In this document: piece by piece, positions 32,904-46,342 of the stretch
How positions within the stretch are numbered: position 1 is the stretch's first letter
Layout: every line of letters begins with the position of its first letter
NCBI RefSeq assembly: GCF_963576675.1
Contig: NC_088910.1
Coordinates: 107,598,807 to 107,662,806, forward strand
Origin: Euphorbia lathyris
Lineage: Eukaryota > Streptophyta > Magnoliopsida > Malpighiales > Euphorbiaceae
Reading direction: 5' to 3'
DNA length: 64,000 bases
Notes under the pieces: model-generated
The model's database searches: none
What the model saw: only the letters and a program-made list of their open reading frames with translations
Told to the model about the DNA's origin: nothing
Program-made: the position numbers and the translations under genes

Positions 32904-35900
32904 TTGGCAATGGTTCAACTCCGACAACCGCATGATTCCATGGAAACCAGTGACCGGAGGTATGAGGAGCTGAGGGAGCACCTCGCGGAGCAGATCCAGG
33001 CCAGCCATGAGCGGCAGAGGCAAACCGACCAACGGTTCCTGGAGATGGCTACCTCCCTAGAAAACTTCAAACTGGAGGTTCAGGCTCTAATCCGAACAAA
33101 CGCGGGAGGATCAACCCAGAGAAAGGAAGAAGTCCCTGAACAACAGCTCCCACAAATGGATCCTAGGGATCTTGAGGTAAGAAGACCCAACTTTGTCCTT
33201 GTGCATAACGCTGATAGTGATAGTGATGACTTTGAGGGTATCGGGAATGATGATACCGTTAGAACTATGAGGGATGTTGGGCCTGTTGACAACCGACGTG
33301 TGGAGGTTGCTAGAGTATATCCAGGTCTAGGAAACTTCGATAGAGATGATGCCTTTAAGCTAAAAATAGACTTACCGTCTTTTGGAGGCGAACTGGATAT
33401 AGAGGGATTCTTAGACTGGTTATCGGAAGTGGAACATTTCTTTGATTATGCTAGGATTCCTGATGAGAGGAAGGTGAGGCTGGTGGCGTATCGCCTGAAG
33501 GGTGGCGCATCAGTTTGGTGGGATCAGATGAGGGAAGAACGAAGAAGAGGGGGCAGAGATCCGATTAGATCTTGGCTACGGATGAAGGCGATGTTGAGGG
33601 AGCGGTTCCTACCGCCGGATTATGAGCAGTATATTTACAGCTCCTACAGGGGATGCTCTTAATGGACCCGAAGTGTCCATGAGTATACTTCCGAGTTCTT
33701 GAGGCTTTCGGCAAGGGCCAACTTGTCTGAAACTGAAAGCCAAAAGACCTCTAGGTATCTAGAAGGGTTGAGATACAACATCCATGATCGTATTGGCACA
33801 CAGATGGTGGTTCGGGTACAAGATGCCAGGAATTTAGCCCTCAAGGCCGAGTCTCAACTAACCGGCAGATCCAGGAGATACGCCACTACTGAGTATACGC
33901 CTGGAGGAAGAGATAACGTGAGGTCTTATGACAAAGGCAAGCAGGTGGCGAGTGCCAGTGGGGCCAAGGTTAACAGTGTGGGAAGGGGATCTGTTGGAGA
34001 TACTAGGCCATACAAGGAAGCACCTATACCACCTAAGAGAAACAATCCGTATGCGAGGCCAGCACCTTTCAAATGTTTTCGGTGCAATGAGCCAGGCCAT
34101 AGATCCAACGAATGTCCTAAGAGGAAGAGCGCCAACATGGTGGAGAGATATGAGGATGACTATGACGAAGGGGATGAAGTATTTTGCGAACCCTTAGGAG
34201 AAGATGATGATGAGGCGGATGAAGAGAGATATGCCATTCATGTGGTACGGCGTTTGTTAGTCTCCAGTCGGGTAGAGGGAGATCAGAGGCACCGCCTATT
34301 CAGGACCCGCTGTCTTGTGAAAGGTGGGCGATGCAACGTGATAATAGATAGTGGGAGTCAAGAGAACATTGTGAGCAACAGTGCCGTTCAGAAGTTCGGG
34401 TTATCGGCGGAGGCGCATCCCGACCCCTATAGAGTGGGATGGATAAAAAATGTGGGTGAGCTTAGGGTGACCCAGAGATGCAGGGTACCTATTGTGATTA
34501 GTGATTACAGTGATGAAGTCTGTTGTGATGTGGTTGATATGGATGCCTGCCACCTATTGTTGGGCCGACCCTGGCAGTTTGATAACGATGCCATCCATGC
34601 AGGAAGAGAGAACACTTACAGATTTGTGAAGAATGGGGTGAAGTTCGTCCTTACGCCAATGATGAGAGAGCCAAAGGCCAACGAGAAGTCTACTTTGGTA
34701 GTCTGTCCTACACACAAATCGTTTGTCAGCGAATGTGAAGAGAGCCAAATGGTGTATGTGGTAATGGTTAAGGCGAATCACGAATCCGCCCAAAGGGACG
34801 AAAGAGAGATGCCGACTGAGGTGACCCGCCTACTTGGCGAATATCAAGAACTGTTCCCTAAAGGGCTGCCGAGTGGGTTACCACCTTTGAGGGACATCCA
34901 GCATCATATCGATCTTGTGCCCGGGGCTAGTTTACCAAGCCTTCCCCACTATCGGATGAGTCCAAAAGAAAATGACATCATGAGACAGAAAGTGGAAGAG
35001 CTCATTGAGATGGGATACGTTAGAGAAAGTATGAGTCCATGCGCCGTCCCAGCCCTACTTACGCCCAAGAAGGATGGATCTTGGTGGATGTGTGTGGACA
35101 GCAGGGCTATCAACAAGATCACTATCAAGTATAAGTTTCCTATTCCAAGGCTGGATGATATGCTAGACCAGCTTGGCGGATCCCGAGTTTTCTCCAAGAT
35201 TGATCTCAGGAGCGGTTATCATCAGATACGAATTCGATCTGGGGATGAGTGGAAAACCGCCTTCAAAACTAGGGATGGATTGTATGAGTGGTTAGTTATG
35301 CCATTTGGGATGACTAACGCCCCTAGTACTTTCATGGGGCTGATGAATCAGGTACTTCGCTCGGTGATTGGAAAATTTATAGTTGTGTACTTTGATGACA
35401 TCCTGATTCATAGCGAGACCTTGGTGGATCATATGGAGCACTTACGGATAGTGTTTGACCTATTAAGGAAACACCAGCTATACACCAACACTAAGAAGTA
35501 TGACTTCGTCATGGAAAGTCTGATTTTCCTTGGGTTCGTGGTTAGTGGCGATGGGGTCCAAGTTGATGGGGAGAAGGTAAGAGCCATCCGAGAATGGCCT
35601 ACTCCGAGGAATGTGGGGGATATCAGGAGTTTTCATGGGTTAGCAACATTTTATCGCCGATTCATCAAAAACTTCAGTTCCATAATGGCCCCGTTGACAG
35701 AATGTTTGAAGAAGGGAAGGGGGTTCGAGTGGGCGGATGCCCAAGAGAAGAGCTTCGCCCTAATCAAGGAAAAGTTGAGTACAGCGCCCGTGCTGGCGTA
35801 TCCCAATTTTGATAAACTGTTCGAAGTTGAGTGTGATGCCAGTGGAGTTGGGATTGCTGGAGTCTTGATGCAAGAAAAGAGGCCCATTGCATATTTCAGT

Positions 35901-37523
35901 GAGAAGCTCTGTGATGCACGGCAAAAGTGGGCCACGTATGATCAAGAGTTCTATGTCGTAGTGAGGGCGTTGAAAGTGTGGGAACATTATTTGGTAAGGA
36001 AAGAATTCATCCTCTACACTGACCACCCAGCTCTCAAGTACCTGGGAAGTCAGAAGCAGCTTCGAAGCTCCATGCATGCCCGGTGGTCCGCCTTCATAGA
36101 TAAGTTCCCCTATAAGCTTATCCATAAGGCTGGAAAACAGAACAAAGTGGCGGACGCCTTGAGCCGAAGGGTATCACTAAAAAAAACAGTCAATCTGAAG
36201 ACCGATTGTTTTGAACACATCAGAGGAGAATACTTGGCGGATCCTGACTTTGGCAATATCTGGGAGAAGTGTCAACACCAGCATGGGGATGGGGCATATC
36301 ACGTGATGGATGAGTATCTCATGAAGGGCAACCAACTCTGCTTACCCTGCACTTCCATCCGCGAGAAGGTTATCCGTGATCTACATGGCGGATCCCTTGG
36401 AGGGCATTTTGGGCGAGACAAGACATATGAAGCAGTGAGTTCCCATTATTTCTGGCCTAAGATGAGGAGAGATGTTGCATACTTAGTCGAACGATGCTAT
36501 ATTTGCCAGACCGCCAAGGGACGTACTACAAATACTGGATTGCAGTTACCTTTGCCTGTGCCAGAGACCATATGGGAGGATCTGTCCATGGACTTCGTCC
36601 TAGGGTTACCCAGAACTCAGAGGGGCATGGATTCCATCTATGTCGTGGTTGATCGGTTTTCAAAGATGGCTCACTTCATACCATGTCGCAAGACTAATGA
36701 TGCCTCAGCGACTGCTAAGCTATTTTTCAAAGAGATTGTCAGGCTACATGGAGTGCCTAAGAGCATTGTCTCGGATCGTGATACGAAGTTCCTCAGTCAC
36801 TTCTGGCGGACGTTGTGGGCTCTGTTTGATACGTCTTTGAAGTTTAGTACCACCGCCCACCCTCAAACAGACGGACAGACAGAAGTGGTCAATAGAACTT
36901 TGGGAAACTTACTGCGCAGCAAATGTAAGGATAAGCCCAGGATGTGGGATGTGGTTTTAGCCCAAGCTGAGTTCGCCTACAACGGCTCTGTACATTCGGG
37001 AACCGGGAGATCCCCATTTGAGGTGGTATACACAAAGATCCCGAATCACGTCCTTGATATAGCCCATCTTCCTAAAGGAAACGTGACTGCCAACCAACTG
37101 GCCAAGGATTACGTACAGATGCACCAAGAGGTAAGAGAGACTCTCGAGGAGAGAAACCAGAAATTAAAGGCTAAGGCGGATGAGCACCGCAGGGACCTAC
37201 AGTTTGAAGTTGGGGATGAGGTTATGGTATATCTGGGCAAAGAGAGACTCGCCAACGCCCCAAGTAGCAAGCTTCGGCCTAGGAAATACGGGCCATATAA
37301 GATCATTAAGAAGGTTAATGCCAATGCCTATCATATAGCACTGCCGAATTGGCTTGGTAAAATCTCACCCGCATTCAACATCCGTGACCTTAGCCCCTGG
37401 AAGCCGGATGGTACTTTGGAGTTCAACCAGGGCGGATCAGTGCCGAGGTCTTTTAAAGAAGGAGAGAATGATGCGGACATCCTAACTGGGATCACCGATC
37501 ACGGCGCTTTGGCGGATCCTTAA
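32904..37523 (+). pseudogene. Gypsy gag-pol polyprotein with one in-frame stop
   Basis: A gag frame (32904-33662) ends at TAA near 33660 and the same frame continues at once for over 1270 codons to 37523, so one nonsense change is the only visible break. The order is coiled N-terminal gag, retrotransposon gag domain (to about 33700), CCHC knuckle CFRCNEPGHRSNEC (34074-34115), protease IDSGSQEN (near 34347), RT with YFDDIL (near 35390), RNase H (ECDASGVG near 35829, YTDHPALKYL near 36016), and integrase with HHCC region (36380-36520). The integrase core motifs are MDFVLG, SDRDTKF and TEVVNRTL. The C-terminus lies in LTR sequence. The related copy at 60273 has Gln at the stop position. Confidence 0.93.
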
Positions 37524-37964
37524 ACATCAGACCCACAGAGGTTGTACTTAGGAGGGCGGATCCCCAGGACATACAAGCGGGGCGGATCTAGGAGTACGCT
37601 AGAAGGCGTATCAACATCTACCCTGAGCGGATCTCTAAGGTTTACTTCCTCCCGAAGTAATTCACCAACAACCCTGACAATATTGTACTGATTGTCGGGG
37701 CGTATCACCCATTTTACCCTTTTATGGATAGCCTTATCGGAACCCTAGTAGGGGTAGTCCTTGTCTTTTATTATCATTAGTAAGAGGTATTTAAACCCTC
37801 ATTTTGTAAGGATGTAACAACTTTTAATCAATCAAACATTATTCTCTTTGAGAACCGAGGTTTATACCTTGTTATTGGGATTCACTCCTTCTAGTTTAGC
37901 TAGAGAAGAAACTCTTTGTTGGTTTACGATTAAAACCTTCATTTATCGCTTTCAATCTGTATCA
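37469..37964 (+). repeat. Gypsy 3' LTR
   Basis: It starts inside the last codons of the polyprotein frame, so the pol stop codon at 37521-37523 is LTR-encoded. It is nearly identical to 32353-32862. Confidence 0.93.
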
Positions 37965-37976
37965 GTTTGTCTAACA

Positions 37977-40026
37977 ATCTTAAGACAGATTTATTATTTT
38001 TGTGATTTCCAAAATAATACACAGAAGAAATAGAAGAGAGGAGTAAGGTTTGCTCAGGAAATATAACTCTCTGGTATATATATTTTTATTCTCTCTGCAG
38101 TGCTGTTTCTTAGTCTGATTAAACATAAAACATAGGAACTGCAGAGGTTCCTTGTTATATAGTTGCTGGTGTAGATTACTTAGGGTATTTTTTTTAATAT
38201 ATATATACCTTTTTTTGAATTTACTGTTTCTAGTTTTGCTGCAGTGGTGTTAAAGGCGTGTATAGCACCTGTTAAGATTTGGGCATTTAGATGTTGAGTT
38301 TTGATGCTCAATATCAAATTGCCAAATGCTAGAAAAACAGTAAGTTTAAAACTTGTAATTGAATTACTCAAATTGCCAAATAACGTGTTTGAATATATCA
38401 TATTTATGTGTATGTTGTGCTTGTGAGTATTATTATATTATTGCTTTTGAAATGAGATTGCATTAATAATATTTTCTCAGATTGAGAGAAAATTCGTCAA
38501 TAATTTATATTGTTATTATTATTATTGTTTCTGTTATGTTTGTCCATTTGGACTAACAGATTATAATTTTCCAAAGAGACGTATAGAAAAACTTTGATAG
38601 ATTGTCTTGATGAACATGGTATAATTGAATTATTATACTTGGACAGATTGGAGGACAACTTTACATTAATAGTTTATATTTTGTTCATTATCAGTTATGT
38701 ATCTGTTTGTTTAAACAGATTATAAGTTTCCGATTGTAACTTCGTTTGTTTGGAATTTCAGGAAGGAAAAGTTGTCAATTACTGTCTTGTTTTGTTTGTT
38801 TAAACAAATTAATTGCCTTTTCGCATGTGTTGGTACATGTACGTTAATTGAAGATGAATCCGGTTTTTAAGAACACGGTTACTTCAAAGGCTTTGAGCCT
38901 ACTTATACCAGTGGTAACATGTAAGCCACAACAGAAGTCTAGGAAAAAATTCATTGGTTTGAATTTTAAGACTTGACTATAAAAGAAAATATGTTTTCTT
39001 TTGAGATAGCCATGATGATGATGATATGCGAAAATTCCATATTTGATATTCTCGCGCGTAAAGGTGAATTTACATTAGAAATGTGAAATGTTATAAATTG
39101 ACAAATCTGAGCAGTGATGTTATCTAGCCGAGTTAGACACTGGTAGATGAACATTAGTTGGCTAGATTTAATTTATGAAAGTAACTAAAAATGTAAAAAT
39201 CAAATCGCCTTAAAATAAGTACGTCTAAATGATGGAATCAAAGAAAAATATCATATCAGTCGGTGAATATGCGGTATAAAAAGCTTCTGTATGATGAGTT
39301 ACAGGTAGAAAAGCTTCCGTGTGATAACACCGTTAGTCAATTGATCTCAACGAGTGTCATCCTTGTTGATTTTGTAGAATCAACGGATAACACAACGGAT
39401 CCGCTAACCTAGAGGTTAAACCGAGATCAAATTGAAAAATCATCGAAAGGAATGAGACTAAAGCCCATAGAGAAGAGGCGTTATGTGAAGGAAAACCCTA
39501 CCTAGTTGACTGGAGATCCCAAGATCTAGGTTCAAAGGGACAACCTAATTGCATAAACCTTGCGCGTTCACTGTGGGGGTTAAACCCCTCGTCCATTCCT
39601 AGATGTAAACAGTGACACCAACGGAAAAAGGTTAAGCTATATGCTTTTAATGATACATTATGCGTCAGTATTCTGACAAAATAAATCACCTATGTCAGAG
39701 TGAAGTGGGGTCGCTTCGATGGAGACTAGTGTGGGGTCTAGTTCTCTTAAACTCTCGCAGAACCAGGCGATGTTCATGACCATAACGAACATAACCATGA
39801 GAACCATACCGTGTTATGTTGGTATCTGTGTGGGGTATATCATCATTTACACAAACGGCGAAATAGTTCAAAGACATCGCGTCTACTAGTCAGCCAGTAA
39901 AGTAAATATACTTTCACAAGGGAAGGTTCAAGGCACATCAGCTACCTATCCTATGCAGATATCTTCTGTAGAAACTTATCACCACATCCTAATCGTCTTG
40001 TTTCTAATTTTATTCATATAAGGGAT
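37977..40026 (+). other. Interior of the outer LTR element, non-coding
   Basis: About 2 kb lie between the outer LTRs. No gag, protease, RT or integrase motif is found in any frame, and no canonical tRNA-Met primer site follows the left LTR. This fits a LARD-like non-autonomous element that would need proteins supplied by relatives. Confidence 0.65.
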
Positions 40027-40110
40027 TGTTGGAAAATTTTGAATAAAATTATATATTAATTTATATACAAACAAATACCTCCTTTTATGAACAGTCGTGT
40101 CCTTCGTGAA

Positions 40111-41834
40111 TGATAGGGTGCCGTCTAGTATAGTGGTTTATGAATGTATCGTGATGTGAATGTGCTATGGGTATGGATATGATCTTTCTAAATGCTCTAT
40201 CTTTACTAGACGTCACTACTTAGGGGCAAGTGTACCCCGTCGTATCAAGTAATAATCCGGTTAAGACCGGGTATCGAATCCACGGGATTTATAACTACAA
40301 GTATTAAACGACTCGGTTTTATACGTTATTTAAGCGGTGAATACTTAGGTTGATATGGGGACCAACTACAAACTACTCCTAACTACGGGTGAGGCGAATT
40401 TATATAACGAAACTCTATGAAATGATGTGGATGTGATAAGTTATAAATATGACAAATAATGACTTCTAATGTTTATATGGTTGATGGTTTGCTCTTGCAA
40501 TGATGACTACGTGTAGTGTGACCAACCCGTGAAGTACTTAGACTACGTGGTTCCTAGTCAAGGCGTGTCTAATGCTGGGGACCAGAAATTAGGGCTCGTA
40601 AGTTCCGTGGCTTGTCAATTCCTACGGTTTCCGGAGCGTCACTTCCGGTAAGGCAACACCTATATGAATCCCTAAAGATAGCCCGAATAGCGTCGGAAAT
40701 CGCGTTCTCCTACACAATAATCAATTACGAATATCAAAACAAGTAACAAACATCAACACATATATAGAAAAGAAGATTATGAATCATAAATTATAAATAT
40801 GGAGAATGTAAATATCAAAGCCGTCTCTTAGGACTTGGATGGTGGAGCTTTCGAGCTTGGTTCACGGAGATGGAGCGGAACTTTGATGGAATGCCGGAAC
40901 CAACGAACAAGCTCTCAAGGTGAAAGAGTTTGGCTATATAAAGCCTAAAAACAAAATCTAAAACTACAATGACAAGAGTTTAATCTCAAGAAGGTATATG
41001 TTACAAGGTGTGTGTAGGTGTGAGTGCTAGTCACTCTTATTTATACACATCAAGCTAGGGGTAAAATTGTAATTCCACAAGGTGCAAGCATGGAGGAACA
41101 TGATTTTGTGCAGAATTCCCATGATACGCCTCGCGTATGGTATGGAACGCCCCGCGTGTTTGCCCATTCCGTCAGAAATCTCCTGCATGTGGACCAATTC
41201 CAGATCTTGTTGTCTCAAACACGCCCCGCGTAGACTGGGATGCGCCTCGCGTGTTTGAGTTTCTGAGATTTTATTGCTTGAATTGGGTCTTTTACGCCTC
41301 GCGTAGCTGAAGCACGCCCCGCGTAAATGAGTCTCTGAACTTTTTGTATTGAGGAACTTCCTTACACGCCCCGCGTGTAAGGTGGTATGTCCCGCGTATG
41401 GATAGTTGACTCAGGGAGACCATGCAGTCTGACTTTCAGGATTAGGCTAATCATTTCTGACACATGTTCCACGCCTCGCGTATGGTGGTACACGCCTCGC
41501 GTATTGGTGACTAGATCCCACGTGGTGCTTGTGGATAAGTCAATTATTTCTGATCCAGTGTTTCACGCCTCGCGTGAGGAATGATGCGCCCCGCGTGTAT
41601 GGGTGGATTTTCACTTCTTGCTCGTACCTGAAATACAATTCTCGAGAGCCGAGTTAGCTTGACGTTTTATTTTCTAATATTAATCAAAAATACAAAAAAT
41701 TAACCGAAAGTACGGAATTTATTTTTATTTCGTTATTTTATTAAAACACTCTATTTTTGTAATTAAACTTATTTATTTCTTTTAAAATTAACCCGTAAAT
41801 CACGCTAAAAGATAGGGGTAGAATACCCCTATCA
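40111..41834 (-). repeat. Athila-like LTR (3' in element orientation)
   Basis: This 1724-bp LTR lacks about 95 bp that are present in the other copy (47056-47150 region). It holds about twelve palindromic ACGCCYCGCGT motifs between 41126 and 41600. A minus-strand TATA box (TATAAATAAG) lies at about 41037-41046. Confidence 0.92.
41126..41600. repeat. Array of ACGCCYCGCGT motifs
   Basis: About twelve copies of an 11-12 bp near-palindrome occur as pairs about 20 bp apart, spaced by 50-80 bp. The same motif recurs at 43165-43345 in the element interior and in the other LTR at 47450-47925. In that second LTR several copies have lost CG to CA or TG. Confidence 0.8.
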
Positions 41835-44369
41835 AACCTCCTCGGACTTTAAAGTTTTACTTGTCCTCAAGTAAAAGAAATCGAAAGACAAAGGATTGAG
41901 ATTATTAAGAAACAAACCGTCGGTTAGTTTTACCAAGTCCGTGATTTCAAAGTTAAAGTTTTATGCAAAGTTTTCGGTAAGTACCTACGCAAACAATCGA
42001 GTGACCAAAACTTGTTTGAAACCTCCATGATCAAAATTAATAGGCAATATTAACGGGGGTCAATTATCTTTTGAGAACCCGATAGTACCTCACCAAGGGA
42101 TTTCACTCTTACGCTCAAACTTTGGTGGGTCGGTGTTTTAGCACTCTTCTTTGCACTTACACGAGATCACTTTGAGTTTGCATTTTCATCCGGGTTTTTC
42201 CTCCTATGTTATGGTTTAGACAATATTAAAAATGAACCCGGAGGGGGGTTGTAATGTGGGTGGCTTTTTAGTGGTTAATTTTTGAAAACTCGAGTTTAAA
42301 TACCATTTTGATGATTGCACCGTATTTTATTTTGGCCTTGGTGAGCTCGAAATTGCTCCTGTGGAGCTTGAGAATGCCTTTTGCTCTTTATTGCGTTTTT
42401 CTTTTTCTTTTTGTTTTGAGAGCGGCACAAAAACGATTTCGAAAGCTTAAGGTGTTTATTTATCAAGGCCTTGGCTTATTTCGAGTGCTAATCGATTTTG
42501 TTGGTATTTAATCAAGAGAAAAAAAGGGTTAAATGTTAAAAAGGGTATTTACAAAAAAGTTGGTTAATAGGCTCGAGGGGGTTTCCTAGAGGTTAATGAA
42601 AACGTGAAAAATAATTTAAGAAAAAGAATTAGACTAATTGAGTTCATTTTATCATCTATTGCTATTTTAACCAAAATAAGTGTACTAAACCCGGTATTAG
42701 GTGCAAACTCTATGAGTCGAGTGAAGTCAAAGCTCTCGAAAGTTTGTGAAAGAAATGGAGTTCTCGCACGAACTCAGTTAGGACTCAATGCTTTTGTTTA
42801 GTATAAACCTAGGCTTTGCATAAATTCTAGAACTTCAAAATTCAAACTAAAATTTCTCACTAAAATCGATCCTTTGTGCTCCGTCTTTTTATTTTAAGGA
42901 CAAATAACGGAACTTTTAATTTATTTCCGAGGGAGGTAGTGTGTCGGAAAAATTTTCAGAATCGATAAATTAGTTCAATTATTTTGTTGTTTATTTGATT
43001 TTTATTTGTTTTTGTTTTTGTTAGTGCAAAACAAATGATGAGTGCGGGGTTGCACGGCCCTCCGCGTTATTAAAGTGACGTCTATTCCAAGGACGTCGCA
43101 AAAGAAGAGAAAAACAAAAAGAAAAATAGACATGAAATTAAAAATAGACCTTTTGAAGGTTTGGTCCTACGCGAGGCATGCCCAAGGGGGGCGCCACGCG
43201 TAGGAGGTGCGTTGTTAGCTCGTTTTGGGTCAGAGACTCAAATACGCGGGGCGCAGTAAGAGGGGTGCCCCGTGTGTTTGAGTCACAAGTGCACCAGAGA
43301 TTTTGATGCGCAGGGCGTGACGGCGTGTACGCCCCGCGTAAGCATTTTGGATTAGGATGGGATTTGTTTTTCTTTTGATTTATAAGGAATAAAAATAAAA
43401 ATAAAAATATAACTAAAAATGAAAATAACGAAATGGAGAAAACTAAAAATAACATACGTAGAAATAAATAAAAGTAGAGACAAATAAAAGTAAGTTGAAA
43501 AACGGTTATAGTACATATAAACAAGTGGTTCGAGAAATTCAAACCGATGCTACGTTTAGAGTCGAAGTAGCTCGACTTTCTTATTCGACGGCTCAATGCA
43601 AGTTGTCCGAGTTGGAACTTGACGGGTCTGAACTTCCACTATTTAGGAGCGTTATCGCCTGTCCGGACTCCCTATTTTTTCCCCGCGGGTTTTGTTCGAT
43701 GTTTTCCGGGAGGGTTCCTAGCGGCCTTTCCTGTTGCTGACGGTTCAAGTGGGCCAGCTAGCGGCTAAGGTCCCTGCAAAACACCTCACTATCGGCCAAA
43801 TGAGTTAAGATATCCTTTAACAAGGACGTTACGGACTGGCCATGCACATAATCGGGGGGTTGTGTGTTCCGATTACCGGGCATCGCTTGTGATTGCCCTA
43901 ACCCATTTTCCCGATATTCTTGATCAAAGTCGGATGGGGGCCTCAACACATTATTATTATTGCCATATGACAAGTTCGGGTGTTGGTACCGAGGCCTCCA
44001 TCCGCCGTTATTATTATTGTGGTGGTGTGAATAGAAGTTCGGGTTAGGATTGTACCTTTGATTGCCTCCTATATAACTCACATTTTCGGTGTCGCCGGCG
44101 AAAGGGCTACCGGCTTGGCAATTGAGTCCGTCATGGTCTCCACCACAGTCATTGCACATCAGGACCTGTGCACTTTTGTTGAGGCTCAACTGGGCTATTA
44201 ACGCGTCAAGTTCTTATTCATTTCCGCCATGGAACTTTTAGGGGCCTCTTTTTCCACAGCGAACGTTTGATGTCGCGACGGTCCGGCAAGCCGATCCTCT
44301 TGCCACTACACGCTTTTTCTTGCGAGCTCATGAATGAGCTCGTAGGCCTCACTTGCTGACTTCCGAAAT

Positions 44370-45515
44370 CACTACAACAAATATCTAATATTGTGATGAA
44401 AATTCGTCTGACAAAATAATTTTTGTCACAATTAATATACTTATTGTGACAAAAAAAAATAACTAGTAAAAAAATGTGAAAATTCCAAACAAAATTTTGA
44501 CAAAATAATGTTTCGTCCAAATATTTATCACAATAAAGCACCAGTCAATCAATATTATGACAAAAAAGATTGTCACACATTTTTATCATAAATACATAAG
44601 GTTGTGACAAAAATTCATACGTAAAAATAATTTTTTTATCACAACTAATGTATTTATTGTGATCAAATAATAATTAGTAAGAAAATGTAAAAAAACCAAA
44701 AGAAATCGTGAGAAAAAATATTTTGTTGACATTTTTTTTCACAAGAAAGTAGAACTTAATACGTATTATGATAAAAACAAATTGTCACGTCATTTTTGTC
44801 ATAAATATATAAAGATGTAACGAGACATTGATACGATAAAATAACTGTTTTCGCAATTAATGTACTTATTATGACAAAATTACAATTAGTAAAAAAATGA
44901 AAAACAAAACCAAATTATGACAGTAATATTTATCAAATTAGACTAATCTATTGTTTCGTAAATCAATTTACAAATTTTCATATTTATTTAGGGATTAGAA
45001 TGTGTCAGAGATTAATATAAGATATACGATTAAGCCTTAATCATCTTGAGCTTTTAGTTCAAACGGTTCCATGACATGGTATTAGAGTTTCTTGGACCAA
45101 ATGGTCGAGGGTTCGAGTCCTGACAACCTCATAAATTTGTAGAATTAAAAACACATGACGGGTTGGACCTGTGTTGTACACGCTGCAAGCCCAATGGGCA
45201 TTTGCATGTGGAGATGTGTCAGAGATTAATATAAGATATACGATTTAGCGGGTTGGACCTGTGTTGTACAAGCTGCAAGCCCAATGGGCATTTGCGTATG
45301 GGGTGTGTGTATGTAACATTTTTCTTACTACATTATGTAGTCACAATAAATCATATTTCACGGTTATTTAAATTTTGTCACTAAAAACTTATTAAGACGG
45401 GCTTATTGTGACTAGGACGGTGACAAAACACTTTGTAACAAGAAGTTTCTTATGACAAAAATATAACTTATTTTGACAAATTAAATTGTCGCAACAAGCT
45501 TGAATTCTTGTAGTG
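44370..45515. mobile_element. Non-autonomous CACTA (En/Spm) element
   Basis: The ends are CACTACAACAAAT and the complement of CACTACAAGAATT, and AAT is duplicated at 44367-44369 and 45516-45518. The interior has dispersed TTGTGACAAAA-type motifs in both orientations, as expected for subterminal transposase sites, and no transposase frame. At 1146 bp it is a deletion derivative. It disrupts the gag of the Athila-like element. Confidence 0.95.
45000..45300 (+). repeat. TRIM-like fragment inside the CACTA element
   Basis: A direct repeat (TGTGTCAGAGATTAATATAA at 45001 and 45215; GGGTTGGACCTGTGTTGTACA at 45160 and 45250) surrounds a primer-site-like ATGGTATTAGAG and a GGTTCGAGTCC box near 45110. 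This layout resembles a small terminal-repeat retrotransposon in miniature that landed in, or was captured by, the CACTA element. Confidence 0.5.
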
Positions 45516-46323
45516 AATAGATCCCCACCTGCAGCGGAATCAACGGTCGTACGATTAGTGGGGGTTAAACCATGGTAAAAGGTACTTACCAAGTCGTGCT
45601 TTGGAATGTCATGGTGGGGGCAGTTTCGGAGCAACTTCCGGAACCTAGTCCAAGCTGCATGAAGGGCCTTGCATTCCAGTTGCCTAAAAGAAGTGATATC
45701 AGTCCGTAACTTGACCATTTTGGATGGCGGGAAATAGTAGGAAAGGAACTCCTTCTCGAGCTCCTCCCATGACGTGATGGATCCCGCCTCCAACGAGTGT
45801 AGCCACTCCAACGCCTGTCCTGTTAAAGAAAAAGGAAACAACTTTAGTCTCATAGCCTCAATGGGAACACCATTTTGCCGAGAGGTGTCGGCACACATAA
45901 GGAATTTATCGAGATGTTCATTAGGGTTCTCATGGAGTTTCCCTCCGAATCGTGGGGGCGACAATTCCGTTACGGTTTTGGGGACGATACGGAGCAAGGA
46001 TCTCCATCATCGAACGTGTGTCGTTGCCCCCGCGGATGTTGTTCACATGCGGCCTTTGGTTTTCTTCGGGCTGGTTGACCTCGGTATTAGGGTTTTCCAT
46101 TTTCTCTCTCCGAATCCTACAAAGAGTACGTTCAATTTCGAAATCGATAGGAACGAGAGAATCACTCCGAGATCGGGTGTGCATAAAAAGAATGAAATAA
46201 AATACAATATCAACAAGAAAGAATGATGTTAGCAAAAGTATATATAAACAATTTATACAAAAAGAATGCTTAAACTAACAATAAAACGTTTTTGTCTAAT
46301 ATTGCAAGATATTATAAATCCCC

Positions 46324-46340
46324 GGCAACGGCGCCAAAAA
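46324..46340 (-). other. Primer-binding site of the Athila-like element
   Basis: On the minus strand TGGCGCCGTTGCCGGGG lies a few bases after the LTR end at 46343. It fixes the element orientation. Confidence 0.8.
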
Positions 46341-46342
46341 CT

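Larger units (their letters stand above)
32353..37964 (+). mobile_element. Near-intact Ty3-gypsy element
   Basis: Two LTRs starting TGATGCGGACATCC and ending TCTGTATCA bound the element, with the target GTTTG duplicated at 32348-32352 and 37965-37969. A tRNA-Met-type primer site (TGGTATCAGAGCC) lies just after the 5' LTR, and a purine tract (AAGAAGGAGAGAA) before the 3' LTR. The interior carries one long gag-pol frame interrupted by a single stop. It sits in the left LTR of the outer element, and the empty site is at 49160-49164. Confidence 0.96.
43758..46235 (-). pseudogene. Athila-like gag, split by a CACTA element
   Basis: On the minus strand the frame begins near 46235-46100 with a leader (NTEVNQPEENQRPHVNNIRGG). 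It shifts frame near 45940 and continues through a retrotransposon gag domain (PPRFGGKLHENPNEHLDKFL, LTGQALEWLHSL, KEFLSYYFPP) to about 45519. The CACTA element 44370-45515 then interrupts it. Beyond it the tail holds a CCHC-like CNDCGGDHDGLNC (near 44155) and an Asn-rich region ending at 43758. Athila gag proteins form the particle core. No protease or RT follows, so any movement would rely on a relative's pol. Confidence 0.87.

Noticed and set aside
38966..39877. Several 60-80 codon frames in the interior of the outer LTR element
   Set aside because: They lack retroelement motifs, consistent starts or splice signals and fit chance.
41024..41584. Short frames repeated in both Athila-like LTRs (41024-41233 and 47348-47557)
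   Set aside because: Their conservation follows from LTR duplication; the frames are open only because of the repeated CG-rich boxes.
41126..41600. CRISPR-like array of short repeats
   Set aside because: The repeats are imperfect, paired near-palindromes in a plant LTR with no constant spacer length and no cas genes.
45100..45125. tRNA gene suggested by a GGTTCGAGTCC B-box
   Set aside because: No cloverleaf or A-box at proper spacing; better explained as a retroelement primer-site region.
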